Source: Amoebidium appalachense (lineage: Eukaryota; Ichthyosporea). From it: a DNA stretch of 64,000 nt. This document shows positions 46,180-58,900 of the stretch, piece by piece. The notes beneath the pieces were generated by a model. That model searched no databases, was not told where the DNA came from, and worked only from the letters and a program-made list of their open reading frames with translations. Location: contig CAVNZM010000010.1 of NCBI GenBank assembly GCA_963693365.1, positions 806,001 to 870,000 of the forward strand. Reading direction: 5' to 3'. The position numbers and the translations under genes were made by a program. The stretch's first letter is position 1; each line of letters begins with the position of its first letter.

Positions 46180-46520
46180 TTTCGGTTTTTTTCCCAGGAC
46201 CGTAGGTTGGAGGACACAACAAAATGATATGAGTGAGTGACAGGATGTTCTTTAATGAACGGTACAACTCAGACGAAAGAACGAGAACGACAGGTCACGG
46301 TTAATCTCTCGAAGAAAGTAGATAAAGCTGATTTGGGTAGAAGAAAAGCCCTACTCACGCGTGCAAGTCCCCAACAACATCGCACGAAACACACTACACT
46401 ACACTACAAACACAAAGGTAACAAGTCACAACTTGCATACAGCGGCCAAAAAAAAGGCTGGGGAAGGGCAGGTGAGAGACAGTGTGGTACGATGACGACA
46501 GCTGACAGGCGAAAAGGCGG

Positions 46521-46532
46521 CTCTTTATATAG
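46521..46532 (-). promoter_or_regulatory. TATA box of the EEP-domain gene
   Basis: CTATATAAAGAG on the coding (minus) strand, about 342 bp before the ATG at 46179, leaving a long 5' leader. The 12-mer is identical to the one beside the hairpin locus (26828-26839). Confidence 0.6.
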
Positions 46533-46679
46533 TTGACGGATCTGCTTTCTTTGTGCGATTTGATTGGATGAATACATCACAATGAGTTCACATGAGAACG
46601 TGATCCATGTATGCAAGCTTTATCTAAACAAATTATCATGATTATTGTTTCTAATGCTATCAGTTACTTATGATTGTTT

Positions 46680-46719
<40 letters not shown>

Positions 46720-47274
46720 CTCTAAAAGATGCAGGTTTCTATTCTAACTCAATATGGCAGGCGCTTGTCAACATATGGCGTGTGAATCAAAAAAGTTTAC
46801 CCTCCCTCTAGACCAGATGCAGATAAACCATAGATGGTAAGCAAAATCGTTTCTATTGGGTTAACTTAGATTGTATATATATCTGTCTGCTTCAGCTCCG
46901 GCAGTGTCCACGCAATAAAAAGTGTGTAAACCCCCATGTAGTCTTCCGAAGCTGTTTTTTTTTCCCTTTTCGGCCTATTTTAATGTAAAAAAAAAATCCG
47001 TATTCAATAAATTCGTGTTGCTTGGTATTCTGTCGTTAAGAGGTTTCATGTTTATAGTGTCATTCTGAGCTGAGTGAGCCTTTCTTCAACCATATAGCGT
47101 CGACGTCCGACAATTGCAAGCTGAATGAACATTGATAATCTTTCGGAGCTACCGATGCTAGCCTCTGCTTACCCATAATTAGTGCACCATCGCACGCGTG
47201 ACCCCCCCCCCCCCCCCCCCCCCCCCCTCCCCCCCCCCCCCCCCCCCCCCCCCCGGGGGGTGTTTTTGCCGCGC
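46533..47274. other. Intergenic region upstream of the EEP gene
   Basis: AT-rich unique DNA with a (TA)n tract at 46682-46716. A C-run (47203-47254) lies at the border with the satellite array. No gene. Confidence 0.6.
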
Positions 47275-48300
47275 GGTACCCCTGATATTGTAGGTGTACA
47301 CTGCCCCCACAACCCCAACTGTGTGCTGAATATCTCGTGCTAGGAAACCAAAACGCGAAAGTAACACATGCTGCATGATATATGATGTATATGGTACAAG
47401 GGGGGTTTCAATCCGGGCTAAAATGTTGTGTTTTTTTCGTGTGACCCTCGTACTCCAAAGGCACACTCACCATCATCCCCATAAACTTTGTGGTATATTT
47501 CTCGTGCCAGACGCTGTTCTGTGGGTAGTTATTGAAAAAACCAATAATGTGTAAGTAACGTATGTACATATACTATGCTACAAGGGGGGGTTCTATTCGA
47601 GCTACAACGTTGTGTTTTTTTCGTGTGACCCTCGTACTCCAGGGACACATTCACCATCCCCCCCACAAACTTTGTGGTAAATTTCTCGTTCTAGAGGCTG
47701 TTCTGTGGGTAGTTATTGAGAAACCAATAATGTCTAGGTAACATATGTACCGTGATATACGATGCTACAAGGGGGGTTCTATACGAGCTACAACGTTGTG
47801 TTTTTTTCGTGTGACCCTCGTACTCCAGGGGCACATTCCCCATCCCCCCCATAAACTGTGTGGTAAATTTCTCGTGCTAGAAGCTGTTCTGTGGGTAGTT
47901 ATTGAAAAAACCAAAAATGTCTAGGTAACATATGTACATATACTATGCTACAAGGGGGGTTCTATACGAGCTACAACGTTGTGTTTTTTTCGTGTGACCC
48001 TCGTAATGCAGGGGCACATTCACCATCCCCCCCATAAACGTTTTGGTAAATTTCTCGTGCTAGAGGCTGTTCTGTGGGTAGTTATTGAAAAAACCAATAA
48101 TGTCTAGGTAACACATGGACATATACTATGCTACAAGGGGGGTTCTATACGAGCTACAACGTTGTGTTTTTTTCGTGTGGCCCTCGTACTCCAGGGGCAC
48201 ATTCACCATCCCCCCTTATAATTTGTTGTGAATTTCTCGTGGTAGAAGCTACTCTGTGGGTAGTTATTGAAAAAACCCGATGCTTATAAGTAACGCATCA
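47275..48300 (-). repeat. Inverted array of the ~184-bp satellite
   Basis: The minus strand carries the same unit as 32272-34185 (complement TACTATGCTACAAGG at about 47572, 47757, 47939 and 48123). There are about five copies, more diverged from each other than those at 32-34 kb. The outer flank 47290-47375 is the reverse complement of the right flank of the other array (34186-34285), so array plus flank was copied as a unit. Confidence 0.9.
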
Positions 48301-48525
48301 TGCGGCACAAATTCCATAGCATTATACTACCATAGTAGTTGGTCGACAATAACGATATATTGGGAACGTGGACACCATATTGTAAACCAAAAAATAATAA
48401 CACCATAATATACTACACATACCTAACAATGTATTGTGAATGAATAAAATACTTGCTTACGTGCTGGTAACATACGAGAAACAAGGATTCTCTCGCTCTT
48501 TTTTTCTTTCTTTTTTGTTTGTTTT

Positions 48526-48529
<4 letters not shown>

Positions 48530-48612
<83 letters not shown>

Positions 48613-49022
48613 AGGGGGGGGGGGGGGGGGGGGGGACGTTTTGCAGATATATCAACTAGAGTCCCTCATCAGGGGACACATTCACAGTGCTTTATTAAGA
48701 TCGGCCTTCAAGGCCAAAAAAGCTCAATTTCGAGTAAGATTAGATAGCATTTTATGAGGCCGGCCAGGCCTTAAATACAAAAAGGAGAAAAAACAATACA
48801 CAGCTAAACATAGATCTATTATTAGCTTAAATCAATCGACACACTGGTACATTGCCTGGAGTAAACAGCATCAATTCCACTGGTACATGACTGAGTGTGT
48901 GCATGTCTGTATGTGTGTGTGTGTGTGTGTTTTGCGTGTGTGTGTGAGTGCATATGTGAGTGTGCATGTGCATGTGCATGTGCATGTGCATGTGTGTGTG
49001 TGCATGTGCATGTGTGTGTGTG

Positions 49023-49076
<54 letters not shown>

Positions 49077-49378
49077 TGTGAAGGAGGGAGGGAGGGACGG
49101 AGGGAGGGAGGGACGGAGGGAGGGAGGGAGGGATGGTTGGGAGGGAGGGAGGGAGGGGGGGAGGGAGGGAGGGAGGGAGGGAGGGATGGTTGGGAGGGAG
49201 GGAGGGAGGGGGGAGGGTGGGTGGGAAGGAGGGAGAGAAAGAGAGAGAGACAGTGTGTGTGTGTGCATATCTGTATGTGTGTGTGTGTGTGTGTGCGTGT
49301 TTGCGTGTGTGTGTGTATGTGCATATGTGAGTGTGCATGTGCATGTGTGTGTGTCTGTGTGTGCATATGTGCATGTGC

Positions 49379-49418
<40 letters not shown>

Positions 49419-49815
49419 AGTGTCTGTGTCTGATGTGTGGATGTCTGTGTATGTTGTGTGTGTGTGCATGTCTGTGTGTGTGTATGTGCTCAGTTAAAAG
49501 GGAAGGGGGGAGAGGGGGGATGCACCGTGTGTGTGCATGTGTGACGTCGTGTGTGTGTGTGTGCTCTGTGGAGAGGGAAGGGGAGGGGGGAAATGCACCG
49601 TGTGTGCATGTGTGTGTGTGTGTGTGTGTGTGTGTCTGTGTGTATGTGTGTGTGTGTGTTGTGTGTTTGTGTGTGTGTGCATGTCTGTGTGCGTCGTGTG
49701 TGCTGTGTGTGTGTGTGTGCATGTCTGTGCATGTGTGCATGTGCTCGGTGGAGAGGGAAGGGGAAGGGGGGGATTCGTGTCCGTGCATGTGTGCATGTGT
49801 GCATGTGTGTGTGTC

Positions 49816-49879
<64 letters not shown>

Positions 49880-50079
49880 ATGTGTGTGTGTATGTGCTCG
49901 GTTGAGAGGGGGGGGGGGGGGGGGGGGGGATGCACCGTGTGTGTGCATGTGTGCACGTGTGTGTGTGTGTGTGCTCTGTGGAGAGGGAATGGGAGGGGAG
50001 GAAATGCACCGTGTGTGTGCACATGTGTGTGTGTCTCTCTGTATGTGTGTGTGTGTGTGTTGTGTGTTTGTGTGTGTGT

Positions 50080-50152
<73 letters not shown>

Positions 50153-50277
50153 GGTGTGTGTGTGTGTCCCGGTGTGCCTGTGCGTGCGTGTGTGTGAGTG
50201 CATGTTTCTGCATTGTGTGCGAGCATGTGGATGCCTTGGTGAGAACAAGATTGGACGGTATCGAATGCTGTGTGTGT

Positions 50278-50312
<35 letters not shown>
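48530..50312 (+). repeat. (GT)n-rich region with GGGA minisatellite
   Basis: Pure (GT)n at 48533-48611, mixed GT/GCAT at 48900-49075, a (GGGA)n/GGAC stretch at 49081-49230. Then repeats of a ~200-240-bp module: GTGCTC, a GAGAGGGAAGGGG-type purine box, then ATGCACCGTGTGTG (near 49487, 49560, 49740, 49890, 49970). Finally (GT)n to 50312. 48640-48880 is unique. No gene; the long His/Thr and Cys/Val frames are artefacts. Confidence 0.9.
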
Positions 50313-50314
<2 letters not shown>

Positions 50315-50454
50315 ATCAATGATAAGCCGGCCATGTGTTTATCATGGCACACCGGTAAATGAATGTGGCGATTATGTGTAAATATATAAACGGAAATACA
50401 TTATAAAAAAGGGCTCACTCAACGAGATGAACGAGCGTTACAGAACGTACGTGT

Positions 50455-50490
<36 letters not shown>

Positions 50491-50662
50491 ACCCAACCCC
50501 CCCTGTCTTCCTTCCTTCCCACTACGACCCCCCCCCCCCTGCACGTGTCTAGGTGTATAGATCCTACAGGTAACGATGGCAGAACTTTCGCCATTTGGTA
50601 ATGGACTCCGTGCCGCTCTAGTGCATTATATTGTAAAGTAATATCACCAATAAAAAACGCAG

Positions 50663-50871
50663 GTTCGGCAAAGCTGCGTACGAGTGCTTCAAGGACTCCA
50701 CCAAGAACGAACTCAAAACATCGAAATTCCATGCTGGTGTGCATTATTCTGACGACTATCGCCTCTTTGGCCCGGTGGAGTCAGCTGAGAGCTGGGAGCG
50801 TGCACACAAATACTACTGCAAGATGCCGTATCATATGACCAACAAGAACTCTGCATGCATTCATTTTGCAG
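50663..50871 (+). CDS. Orphan internal exon of an unrecognised gene
   Basis: Bounded by AACGCAG (acceptor 50661-50662) and GGTGAGTA (donor 50872), this 209-bp stretch is open in one frame (phase 1 to 1, about 70 residues). It has normal coding composition, unlike its surroundings. It reads FGKAAYECFKDSTKNELKT, then FHAGVHYSDDYRLFGPVESA, then AHKYYCKMPYHMTNKNSACI. No family is recognised. No partner exon was found on either side: the left is GT repeat and the right is tandem repeat, so it may be a displaced fragment. Confidence 0.5.
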
Positions 50872-51152
50872 GTGAGTACTAGTTCTTTAAATTATGGTGA
50901 ATTCTACGATATCCTGCGAGCATGTTTGTATGTCGTAGTCCACATGTCGACGATAATATGTATCGTCTTACGACCGTTTGTACCGTACGATATATCGTTT
51001 TACGACAGTAATATGGATGGTATTGTTACAGTCTTGGGGATGGCCCATGGATATACATAAGGCGTCTTATGGACTATGTTTGGACATCTTTATTACACCG
51101 TAGACATGTGAACCACAGAAAGGTGGATACTACAAGATGGATACATTTGCAC

Positions 51153-51600
51153 GGTTGATAACGTGCAGGGGATTGATGGGGGCCCAACCAAACTTTGTAT
51201 TAGGCAGTGTCTCTGTGTGGGTGATGTAACAAAACCGGTCGGATTGTCCCCCCATTTCTATGGGAAAAGTTATTGACCGTTGTACGTCCATATTAGGCAA
51301 AACGCGCTGTAATACATAGGGAAAGGGGGGGGATTCAACGGTTAATAACGTGCAGGGGATTGATGGGGGCACAACCAAACTTTGCATGAGGGAGTGTCTC
51401 TGTGTGGGGGGTCTAACAAAACCGGTCGGACTGTCTCCCCATTTCTGTGGGGAAAGTTATTAACCGTTGTACATCCATATTAGGCAAAATGCGCTATAAT
51501 ACATAAGGAAAAGGGGAGGCCTCAACAGTTAATAACGTGCAGGGGATTGTTGGGAGCACAACCAAACTTTGCATTAAGCAGTTTCTCTGTGTGGGGGGTC
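51153..51600 (+). repeat. ~185-bp tandem repeat, 2.4 copies
   Basis: Units start CGGTTRATAACGTGCAGGGG or similar at about 51153, 51338 and 51528. They contain CTGTGTGGGKGATGTAACAA-type sequence, AAACCGGTCGGAYTGTC and GGAAAGTTATTRACCGTTGTAC. The third copy is partial. Confidence 0.85.
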
Positions 51601-51949
51601 TAATTATCCCTACTATAATCCCCTGCCGTTCCAGGCACCCACAAACTCTGCTAGTTGTTGTACCCCCGCAGCATCCGATTCGTTCTCTTATGTATTCTCT
51701 TTCAAGTATGCCAGCAATCCCACGAAACCCCCATAAAACCGTCATTGTTATATGTATCCAGAAGGCCGTGCCACCAGTTATTATTTACAATTTTACAAGA
51801 AAATTAATAACATCTATATTACACATATCTGTCTAATGATAGTGGTATCATATAGCTATACAGCAGCCCCTCCAGATGCTCAATTAAAATGTACACAGCC
51901 CGGGTTTTTTACTACTAGTGCTAATTTATGTGAGTTCAACATGGCCTGC

Positions 51950-52800
51950 CATGACCATCCTATCGATACGGTAAACCCATCCATCAGGCGGGGTTTCAGA
52001 CGTCAAATGACAGTCTTACGATGGGGCATCATAATATCATCTAACGATGTCGTAATTTGCAGGTGTTTACGACAAACATGGTGACTGTGTCGTGGACCTT
52101 CAAATGGATACTGTAAACCAATCCATAAGGCGGGTTTTCAGACGTCTATTGACAGTCTTACGTTGGGTGTCGCAAGAGCATGTTACGATATCGTACTCTG
52201 GGGGGGTTTACGACAACTAATGGTTGTCGAGGACGTTCATATGGATATTGTAAACCCATCCATTCGACGGTTGTTTCCGACGTCTTAAGACAGTCTTCCG
52301 AGGGGGTGCAGCAAGACCATCCTATGATGTCGTAATCCGGAGGTGTGCACGACATGTAAACCAATCCATTAGGCGGGTTTTCAGACGTCTATATATTGAC
52401 AGTCTTACGTTGGGTGTCGCAAGAGCATGTTACGATATCGTACTCTGGGGGGGTTTACGACAACTAATGGTTGTCGAGGACATTCATATGGATATTGTAA
52501 ACCCATCCATTCGACGGTTGTTTCCAACGTCTTAAGACAGTCTTCCGAGGGGGTGCGGCAAGACCATCTTATGATGTCGTAATCCGGAGGTGTGCACGAC
52601 ATACAGTGTACATCCAATGTATGGGGTTAGGAGTACCACAAAAGTTGTGGTTGCTGTAAACCCATCCATAGGTGTGGTTAGGGTTATACATTGGGCTGTC
52701 CAAATACTGTCGGTCATCCCTAAAGGGGTCGTAAACCAATCCGCCGACGGTCTACGATGTCGTCGACGGGTTTGGAGGTTTTTCCTTCATATAGCGTAAA
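51950..52800 (+). repeat. Tandem repeat built on GTAAACCMATCCAT, with a 240-bp higher-order unit
   Basis: GTAAACCCATCCAT/GTAAACCAATCCAT recurs at about 51969, 52116, 52249, 52357, 52497, 52657, 52729 and 52797. Two adjacent blocks of about 240 bp (52116-52355, 52357-52598) are nearly identical, each made of two related ~120-bp subunits. The array abuts the truncated Copia element. Confidence 0.85.
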
Positions 52801-52889
52801 CCCATCCATTAGACAGTCCTAAACCAGTGCCAACCCATCGACGAGGTCTTCGGTGGGGTTACGAGGGGGGGGGGGGAGATTGCTGATGT

Positions 52890-53804
52890 ATGAAGGAGCT
52901 TGTTGCCCACATCACGAAGTCTGCCGAGTGCAAGGTCGGTCTGCCAGACATCTTCCTCGGCACCCAGCTGCTGTACACCAATTACTCCCTCAAGCTGCTG
53001 CAGTCCTCCTACATCAAGGACATCATCACCGACTTCAACCTGGCCGATGCCAAGCCCAAGGCCACCCCCATCCACGTGGGCACCGTCATCATCAACGAGG
53101 CCTCCCTCTCCTCCCTGCCCACCACCATCCCCTACCGTGAACTCCTCGGCCGTCTGCTGTGGGTTGCTCGGTGCTCCCAACCTGACATCTCATATGCCAT
53201 TTGCTACCTCGGCCGTTTCAGCTCCAAGCCCACCAAGACTGCCTGGAAGCTTCTCCTCCGTGTCGTTCGTTACCTGATCGGCACCATCAACCTCGGCCTC
53301 TACTACAAGAAGAAGGCCCCCAACAGCAAGGTGCCCATCCTTGAGTGCTACTCGGATTCTGACTTTGCTGGCTGCCCCACCACCCGTCGTACCACGTCTG
53401 GGTACGTCATCCTCCTCGAGGGCACCCCCGTCACCTACCACTCCAAGCTGCAGTCGATCACTGCCACTACCACATGTGAGGCCGAGCTCCTGGCCCTCAA
53501 TGCTGCCGTGCAAGATGTTGCCTGGCACCGTGATCTACTCAAGGAACTGGGCTACCCCATGACCGAGCCCACCCCGGTGTACTGTGACAATCAGTCCACC
53601 ATTGCTCTGGTCCACTCCAACACCATCAAGCACCGGACCAAGCACATTGCCGTTCGTTACTTCAACACCAAAGACTACATCAACAGTGGGGACGTTACCG
53701 TCACCTACATCGACACCAAGAAGAACCTGCCCGACATCTTCACCAAGCCTCTGGCTGGTCCGGCCCACGAGACACACCGTGCCAACCTCAGTCTTCGTGA
53801 CTGA
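52890..53804 (+). mobile_element. Ty1/Copia Pol, C-terminal 304 residues (end of RT and RNase H), 5' truncated
   Basis: Open frame from the ATG at 52890 to TGA at 53802-53804. Motifs in order: VGLPDIFLGTQL (end of RT), YRELLGRLLWVARCSQPDI, YSDSDFAGCPTTRRTTSGY (first RNase H Asp), TTTCEAELLAL (Glu), VYCDNQSTI (Asp), HRTKHIAVRYF, DIFTKPLAG. This is the standard end of Copia Pol. Gag, protease, integrase and the RT YVDD part are missing; upstream is the 51950-52800 tandem repeat, so the element is truncated. The frame is intact and the third codon position strongly prefers C, unlike nearby DNA, suggesting a young insertion. Confidence 0.93.
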
Positions 53805-54463
53805 AACCGTGCACTGGTGTCCATCATCTAGTGGTTTTTGAGTAGGTTGGGCCGGGGCCCTGGACAGCAGTTGACACATCTACGGTGATCAAGATGCCTC
53901 CCAACGAAAGTCTACTACTCCTCATCGTATCTCTTCATCAGTGGGGACTCTGTCTTCCATCGTTACGTGTGTGCATCTTCAGTGGGGATTATTCTCCACC
54001 ATCCGTCGTTTATTTATTTATATTCATATCCCACCATATATATTGGTTTGCTTCTATATGGTCTAAACCTAGTCCACGGGATGAACCTTCCCCGTGTCAT
54101 AACTGGTTGACTACAGTCTATAAATTACTACCCACAAGATGTTTATGCCTTGTGTTTATCTGGGTGGTCCCAGTATAAAACATTAGCCACCAACACGTCA
54201 CACATACACTAGTGTTTCTTTTATATATAGTATATATATATATATCGACGTTAGCCACCATGACTTCCTTCATGTTCCGAGTCTTCCGAGGCAACCGTCG
54301 TTGTGTGCTTCTTCCGTTTTGGTTTTCTCCTTCCCACCTCAAGGATCTTCGGTTTGCATCCTCGAGTGGGGAGACTTGTGTGTGACGGCCCCATGTGTTA
54401 GGACCTCATCTACCGTCACATCAACAGACACGAGAACACAAACTTCAACCCCTTGAGTGGGGA
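53805..54463 (+). other. Copia 3' untranslated region with repeated polypurine boxes
   Basis: Non-coding DNA between Pol and the LTR. The box AGTGGGGA occurs four times (53940, 53981, 54365, 54456). The last touches the LTR start TGTTGGAATATG and is probably the plus-strand primer. (TA)n near 54226-54245. Confidence 0.7.
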
Positions 54464-54585
54464 TGTTGGAATATGTCACTACGTAGGACAGCAAGAGTCT
54501 TGATGTATGTATGTGTCTTAGCTTTGTTTGTATTCGTGTCTGCTCTCCTTCTTTGTGCTCTCTCCCCTCTCTCCTTTTTCTCTTT

Positions 54586-54677
<92 letters not shown>

Positions 54678-55338
54678 CCCCCCCCCCCCCCCCGTATCTC
54701 TCTCTCCCTTGTTTCTGTGTGCACAGATATCTGTAGATCTGTGCACACCTGGCCCTCTTGCCTGATAGAACTTATTGTATTTTATCTGTGTTTGCTCTCC
54801 TCTGTTTATCTGAGAGGTAGCGTGATTGGCTAGCTACTATTCCTTTTTTTTTTTTTTTTGGTTCAAAGAGGTTTAGTTTTTAGTTCACAATAAGATGACT
54901 CACCAATAGTCGCGAGTGAGTACCGCTATAGATCGTGTTGTACATACCTGTCTATTAATATACGTGTTATGATTGGACACAATAGAGATGTATGGAATTC
55001 GGTTTATCTTAATGTGTCTTCACTTTGAGAGTGTCGACTATTAGGAAATGTATGTATCTAAATGAGTTTCTTTATAGAGACGAGTATAAACATATATGTG
55101 TGTTAATAGTGACAAGATGTATAATTAATTAAGTTATTTAAGTAAGAATTTCTAAGCTTCAGTTATGTCGGAAGTTGGAATGCGTATGCTCTGTCGGAAT
55201 GTGTTTTTCTATCATCTGATAGAACCGATTGGTTCTCCTCTTTTAGTTGAGATACGATGATAAGTTGCAAGTACAAAAAGACCCGAGAGCACAATAAAAG
55301 GTCAGTTGTTGTTTGAAATATTTCATGTGACGTGAACA
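54464..55338 (+). repeat. Copia 3' LTR
   Basis: Begins TGTTGGAATATGTCAC directly after the polypurine box and probably ends ...GTGAACA (55338), giving TGTT...AACA inverted ends. It contains a (CT)n tract (54590-54674), a C-run, and AATAAAAGG near 55294. There is no second LTR in the window, so the right border is inferred from the terminal dinucleotides only. Confidence 0.6.
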
Positions 55339-55381
55339 ACTCCAATTGCCCTCTCTTTATTGTGTTGGTCATGTTTTACAC

Positions 55382-55463
55382 GACACCTCTGTGCACTCTG
55401 CTCTCTTAGACCCGTACAATCATGACACCTCTGTGCACTCTGCTCCCTTAGACCCGTACAAAA
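55382..55463 (+). repeat. Two-copy ~42-bp tandem repeat
   Basis: ACACCTCTGTGCACTCTGCT, then CYCTTAGACCCGTACAA, occurs twice in succession just outside the left end of the large palindrome. Confidence 0.85.
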
Positions 55464-55945
55464 CAACAGGCCCCGCTTCCACCTGGGCACATTTGAGGGG
55501 GCATGATAATAAAGAGTTGTTACCCTCAATAAAATGTTTGAAAGGCTTGACTTTGCAACGGATAATGCAGCTGCAGTGGGGAAAAGGGAGGGGGGTGGCC
55601 CGGTGGGGGGGGGGGGGGGGGGGGGGGGGAGGGGGGGGGGGAGGGGAGGGAGGGGAGCCCGGTTGGGGAGGGGGAGGGGAAGGGGGGACTTTGTAAAGCA
55701 ACGTGGGGCCCCGGGGGCCCCGCTCTCACATGGGCACTTGTGTTACTGGGGGGGAGGGGGGGGGGGGGGGGGGGGGGGGAAGGGCAATGCGGGCCCCGTG
55801 GGCCCCGCTTCCACATGGGCACCCGGGATGGAATTTAAGTGTAAGGCCTTGCCAACTTGCAAACTTTAATGGACGTCGACGATGTCGGAATCATGGGTCC
55901 ATGCCTTGGTTGAGATCCGCCGGGGGATGGGTGGGGGGAGGGGGG

Positions 55946-55982
<37 letters not shown>

Positions 55983-58900
55983 AAAAAATATGCGAAGCAA
56001 AAGCTGAAGTTCACTATGAAAGACTCGTTGTTGCAAAGTGTCAACGGTTGGCAACAAAGAAGGCAGGGCCAAAACATTATTCGGTGCGGTACCTCCTTCA
56101 CCACCATGCATGCTTTGCACCTTCTTTTACTTAGGCCTAGTTACTGTGGGCCATCCGCGCTTTCCATCAATCAGGTTACCAGAATGATGCGTCCTGGAAA
56201 TGTGATAGGCCTCGGCAAAATATTCCCTGTTCTTCGTGCTTTCTTTTTTCCTAGTCCTGCCAACGGAGGAACAAAGTTGTTTTAGGCGAATTTGTTGATT
56301 CTGATGATGTTCTGGGTTCTCTCCATGCGCAAGCAAAAGGACCGTCAGGGTTAGCAGTAGAAAAATTTGAGTGAATTTGTGTGGCAGTGGATAATAGTTC
56401 TTGCGTGAGCTATCTTGACTAACAAATGGATAACTTCGATATGGCTGAAAAAGTTGATGTGGTCGAGTTCGCCTTTTGAAAGAGCTTGGTGAAATTTGCC
56501 TGCTGCAAGTTCAAGCAGGTGGGGCATGCACTAGGGTGTTCATTTGTAAATAACAGTTGAGTACATTCTGCTATTTTATGTGCAAAGCACGGAAACAGGT
56601 GTGCTGAAGCGGGTGTCAGCCGTTTGAGGAACTGGTGTTCAGGGAAACAGAATCTGAGATTTTTGGGAACATGAACACAAAAACAGATGACATCATGGTT
56701 GTCGTATTATCGTTGCTTGGTGGAGGGCGAGGTGGCATGGTGGAACAGAACAATGCCGCAACAGGCAAACCAACTAACAAAAATACAGTGGACCGCACGA
56801 GTCCATGCCTTCATCGTTTCTGCGTTACCAAAAACCCTTGACAACCACGCCATGGCCATGCAAAAAGTGCTCTCGATGGAAAAGAATAAGTAACACGCGT
56901 AGGATCATACGGGTTTGCGGGGTGATTGTTCTTTACGTAGGTAACTTAGGCTGTTTAGTTGCGGCTGTACGTAGTAACCTTATACGTAGCTTATACACAG
57001 AATTTCGTTATACGGGGGGAACTTGATCAAGGGGGGTGGTGTATGGTATTCCGGACCAGCACTGGCCCGCTCTAAAGTGCTGCATGCAGGTACAAATTAA
57101 AACGTAAGTCATTTTAATGTAAGTAAAGAGTTCGGAGTTTTGTGGTTTTGATTGGTTCGTTCATCTGCCTTAATAAGAAACATTTGGCGCGGTTGCAAAT
57201 TAATGTGCTTGATAAAAAAGGTTACGGGAAATGTTGATAATTTCTAAAATTAGATACTAAAAAAGCTTTACAAATCGACCCAGTTTGGTGTAAAACCCAG
57301 GAGTCGCATGTATTAAAGATACCAGAACAACTTCGAAGAAGAGAAGGCGCCATGTTGCCGTAATATGATATTACGAATGAGCAAGTTGATTTTTCGGTTC
57401 ACGGCCACAAAAAAAAACGTTAAGCACGTTAGATTATTGGCTGTAAGCTAAATTAAGTAATAGTGAGATTGCGCAATTTTATTTGCTTTATCAGCTGCAG
57501 GACTCCTTTGTCTTAATGCTTGATATGATTGGCTGCAAGCGGCGAATAGTAGGAAAACATTAATGGAGGAGAGTAAAACGTTCTTTAAATTGTGGAGGTC
57601 GGTCGCATTCTTGAGCTCCCGGAAGGCGCGGAAACAGTATAGAATTTACTTTAGAAATCCCCTCTAAACTAAAGTATAAACTGTTTCCGTGCATCCCGGG
57701 AACTCAAGAATGCGACCGACGGACCTCCACACACAATTTAAAGAAAAGTTTACTCTCCTCCGTTAATGTTTTCATATTCGCCGCTTACAGCCAATCATAT
57801 CAAGCATTAAGACAAAATATTCCTGCAGCCGATAAAGCAAATAGAATTGCGCAATTTCACTATTAGCTTACAGCCAATTATCTAACCCGTTTAATGTTTT
57901 GTTTCTAAGCTGCGAACCGAAAATCAACTTGCACATTCATATTACGTCAACATGGCGCCTTCCCTTTTTCGAAGTTGATCTGGTGTCTTTAATACACGCG
58001 ACTCCAGGGTTTTACATCAAACTGGGTCGATTTGTAAAGCTTTTTTGGTCTCTACTTTTAGAAATTTTTTAAAATTTTCCGTAACCTTAAATCAAGCACA
58101 TTAATTTGCAATCGCGCCGGCGCGCCAGATGTTTCTTACTTAATCAGATGAACAAACCAATCAAATCCACAAAACCCCGAACCATTTACTAACATAAAAA
58201 GGAACTACGTTTTAGTTTGCACTTGCATGCAGCACTATAATGCGGGCCAGTGCTGGACCGAATACCATACACCACCCCCCCTGGATCACGTTCCACCCGT
58301 ATAACCTGACATTATGTATAAGTTACGTATAACTTTACCATCCACAACCGCAACTAAACAGCATAAGTTACCTACGGAAAAAACAGTCATCCGCCAACAC
58401 GCGTGTTACTTATTCTCTTCCATCGCGACTCTCTTTGCGCGCGCCCTTCAAGTGGTTGTCAGTTTTTTCACTGCCAAGTTTGGAGGGAAAAAAAGCTTTT
58501 GCGCAGTAAGGGATCGGCGTGGACTCGTGCGGTCCACTGTATTTTTGTTTTGGTTTGTCTGTTACGGCATTGTCTGTTCCACCATGCCAACTCGCCCTCC
58601 ACCAAACAATGAACTTCACAACCATGATGTTAACTATTTTTGTGTCCATGGTTGTGAAATTTATTGTTTGATGTTAACTATTTTTGTGTCCATGTTCCCA
58701 AAAACCTCCGGTTCCGTTTCCCTGAACACCAGTTCCCTCAAACGGCTGACGCCCGCTCCAGCACACCTGTTTCCGTTCTTTGCGCGTAATATAGCAGAAT
58801 GTACTCAAATGTTACTTACAAATGAGCCCCCTGTACATGCCCCACCTGCTGGAACTTGCAGCAGGCGAAATTCACCAAGCTCTTGCAAACTTTGAGGCGA

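Noticed and set aside
53190-53879. Minus-strand frames over the Copia RNase H region
   Set aside because: Antisense shadows of a clearly coding, GC3-biased Pol frame.
56635-58649. Short open frames in the palindrome arms (56635-56841, 58410-58649)
   Set aside because: They are mirror copies of the same sequence in the two arms with different frames and stops, as expected of decayed non-coding or pseudogene DNA.
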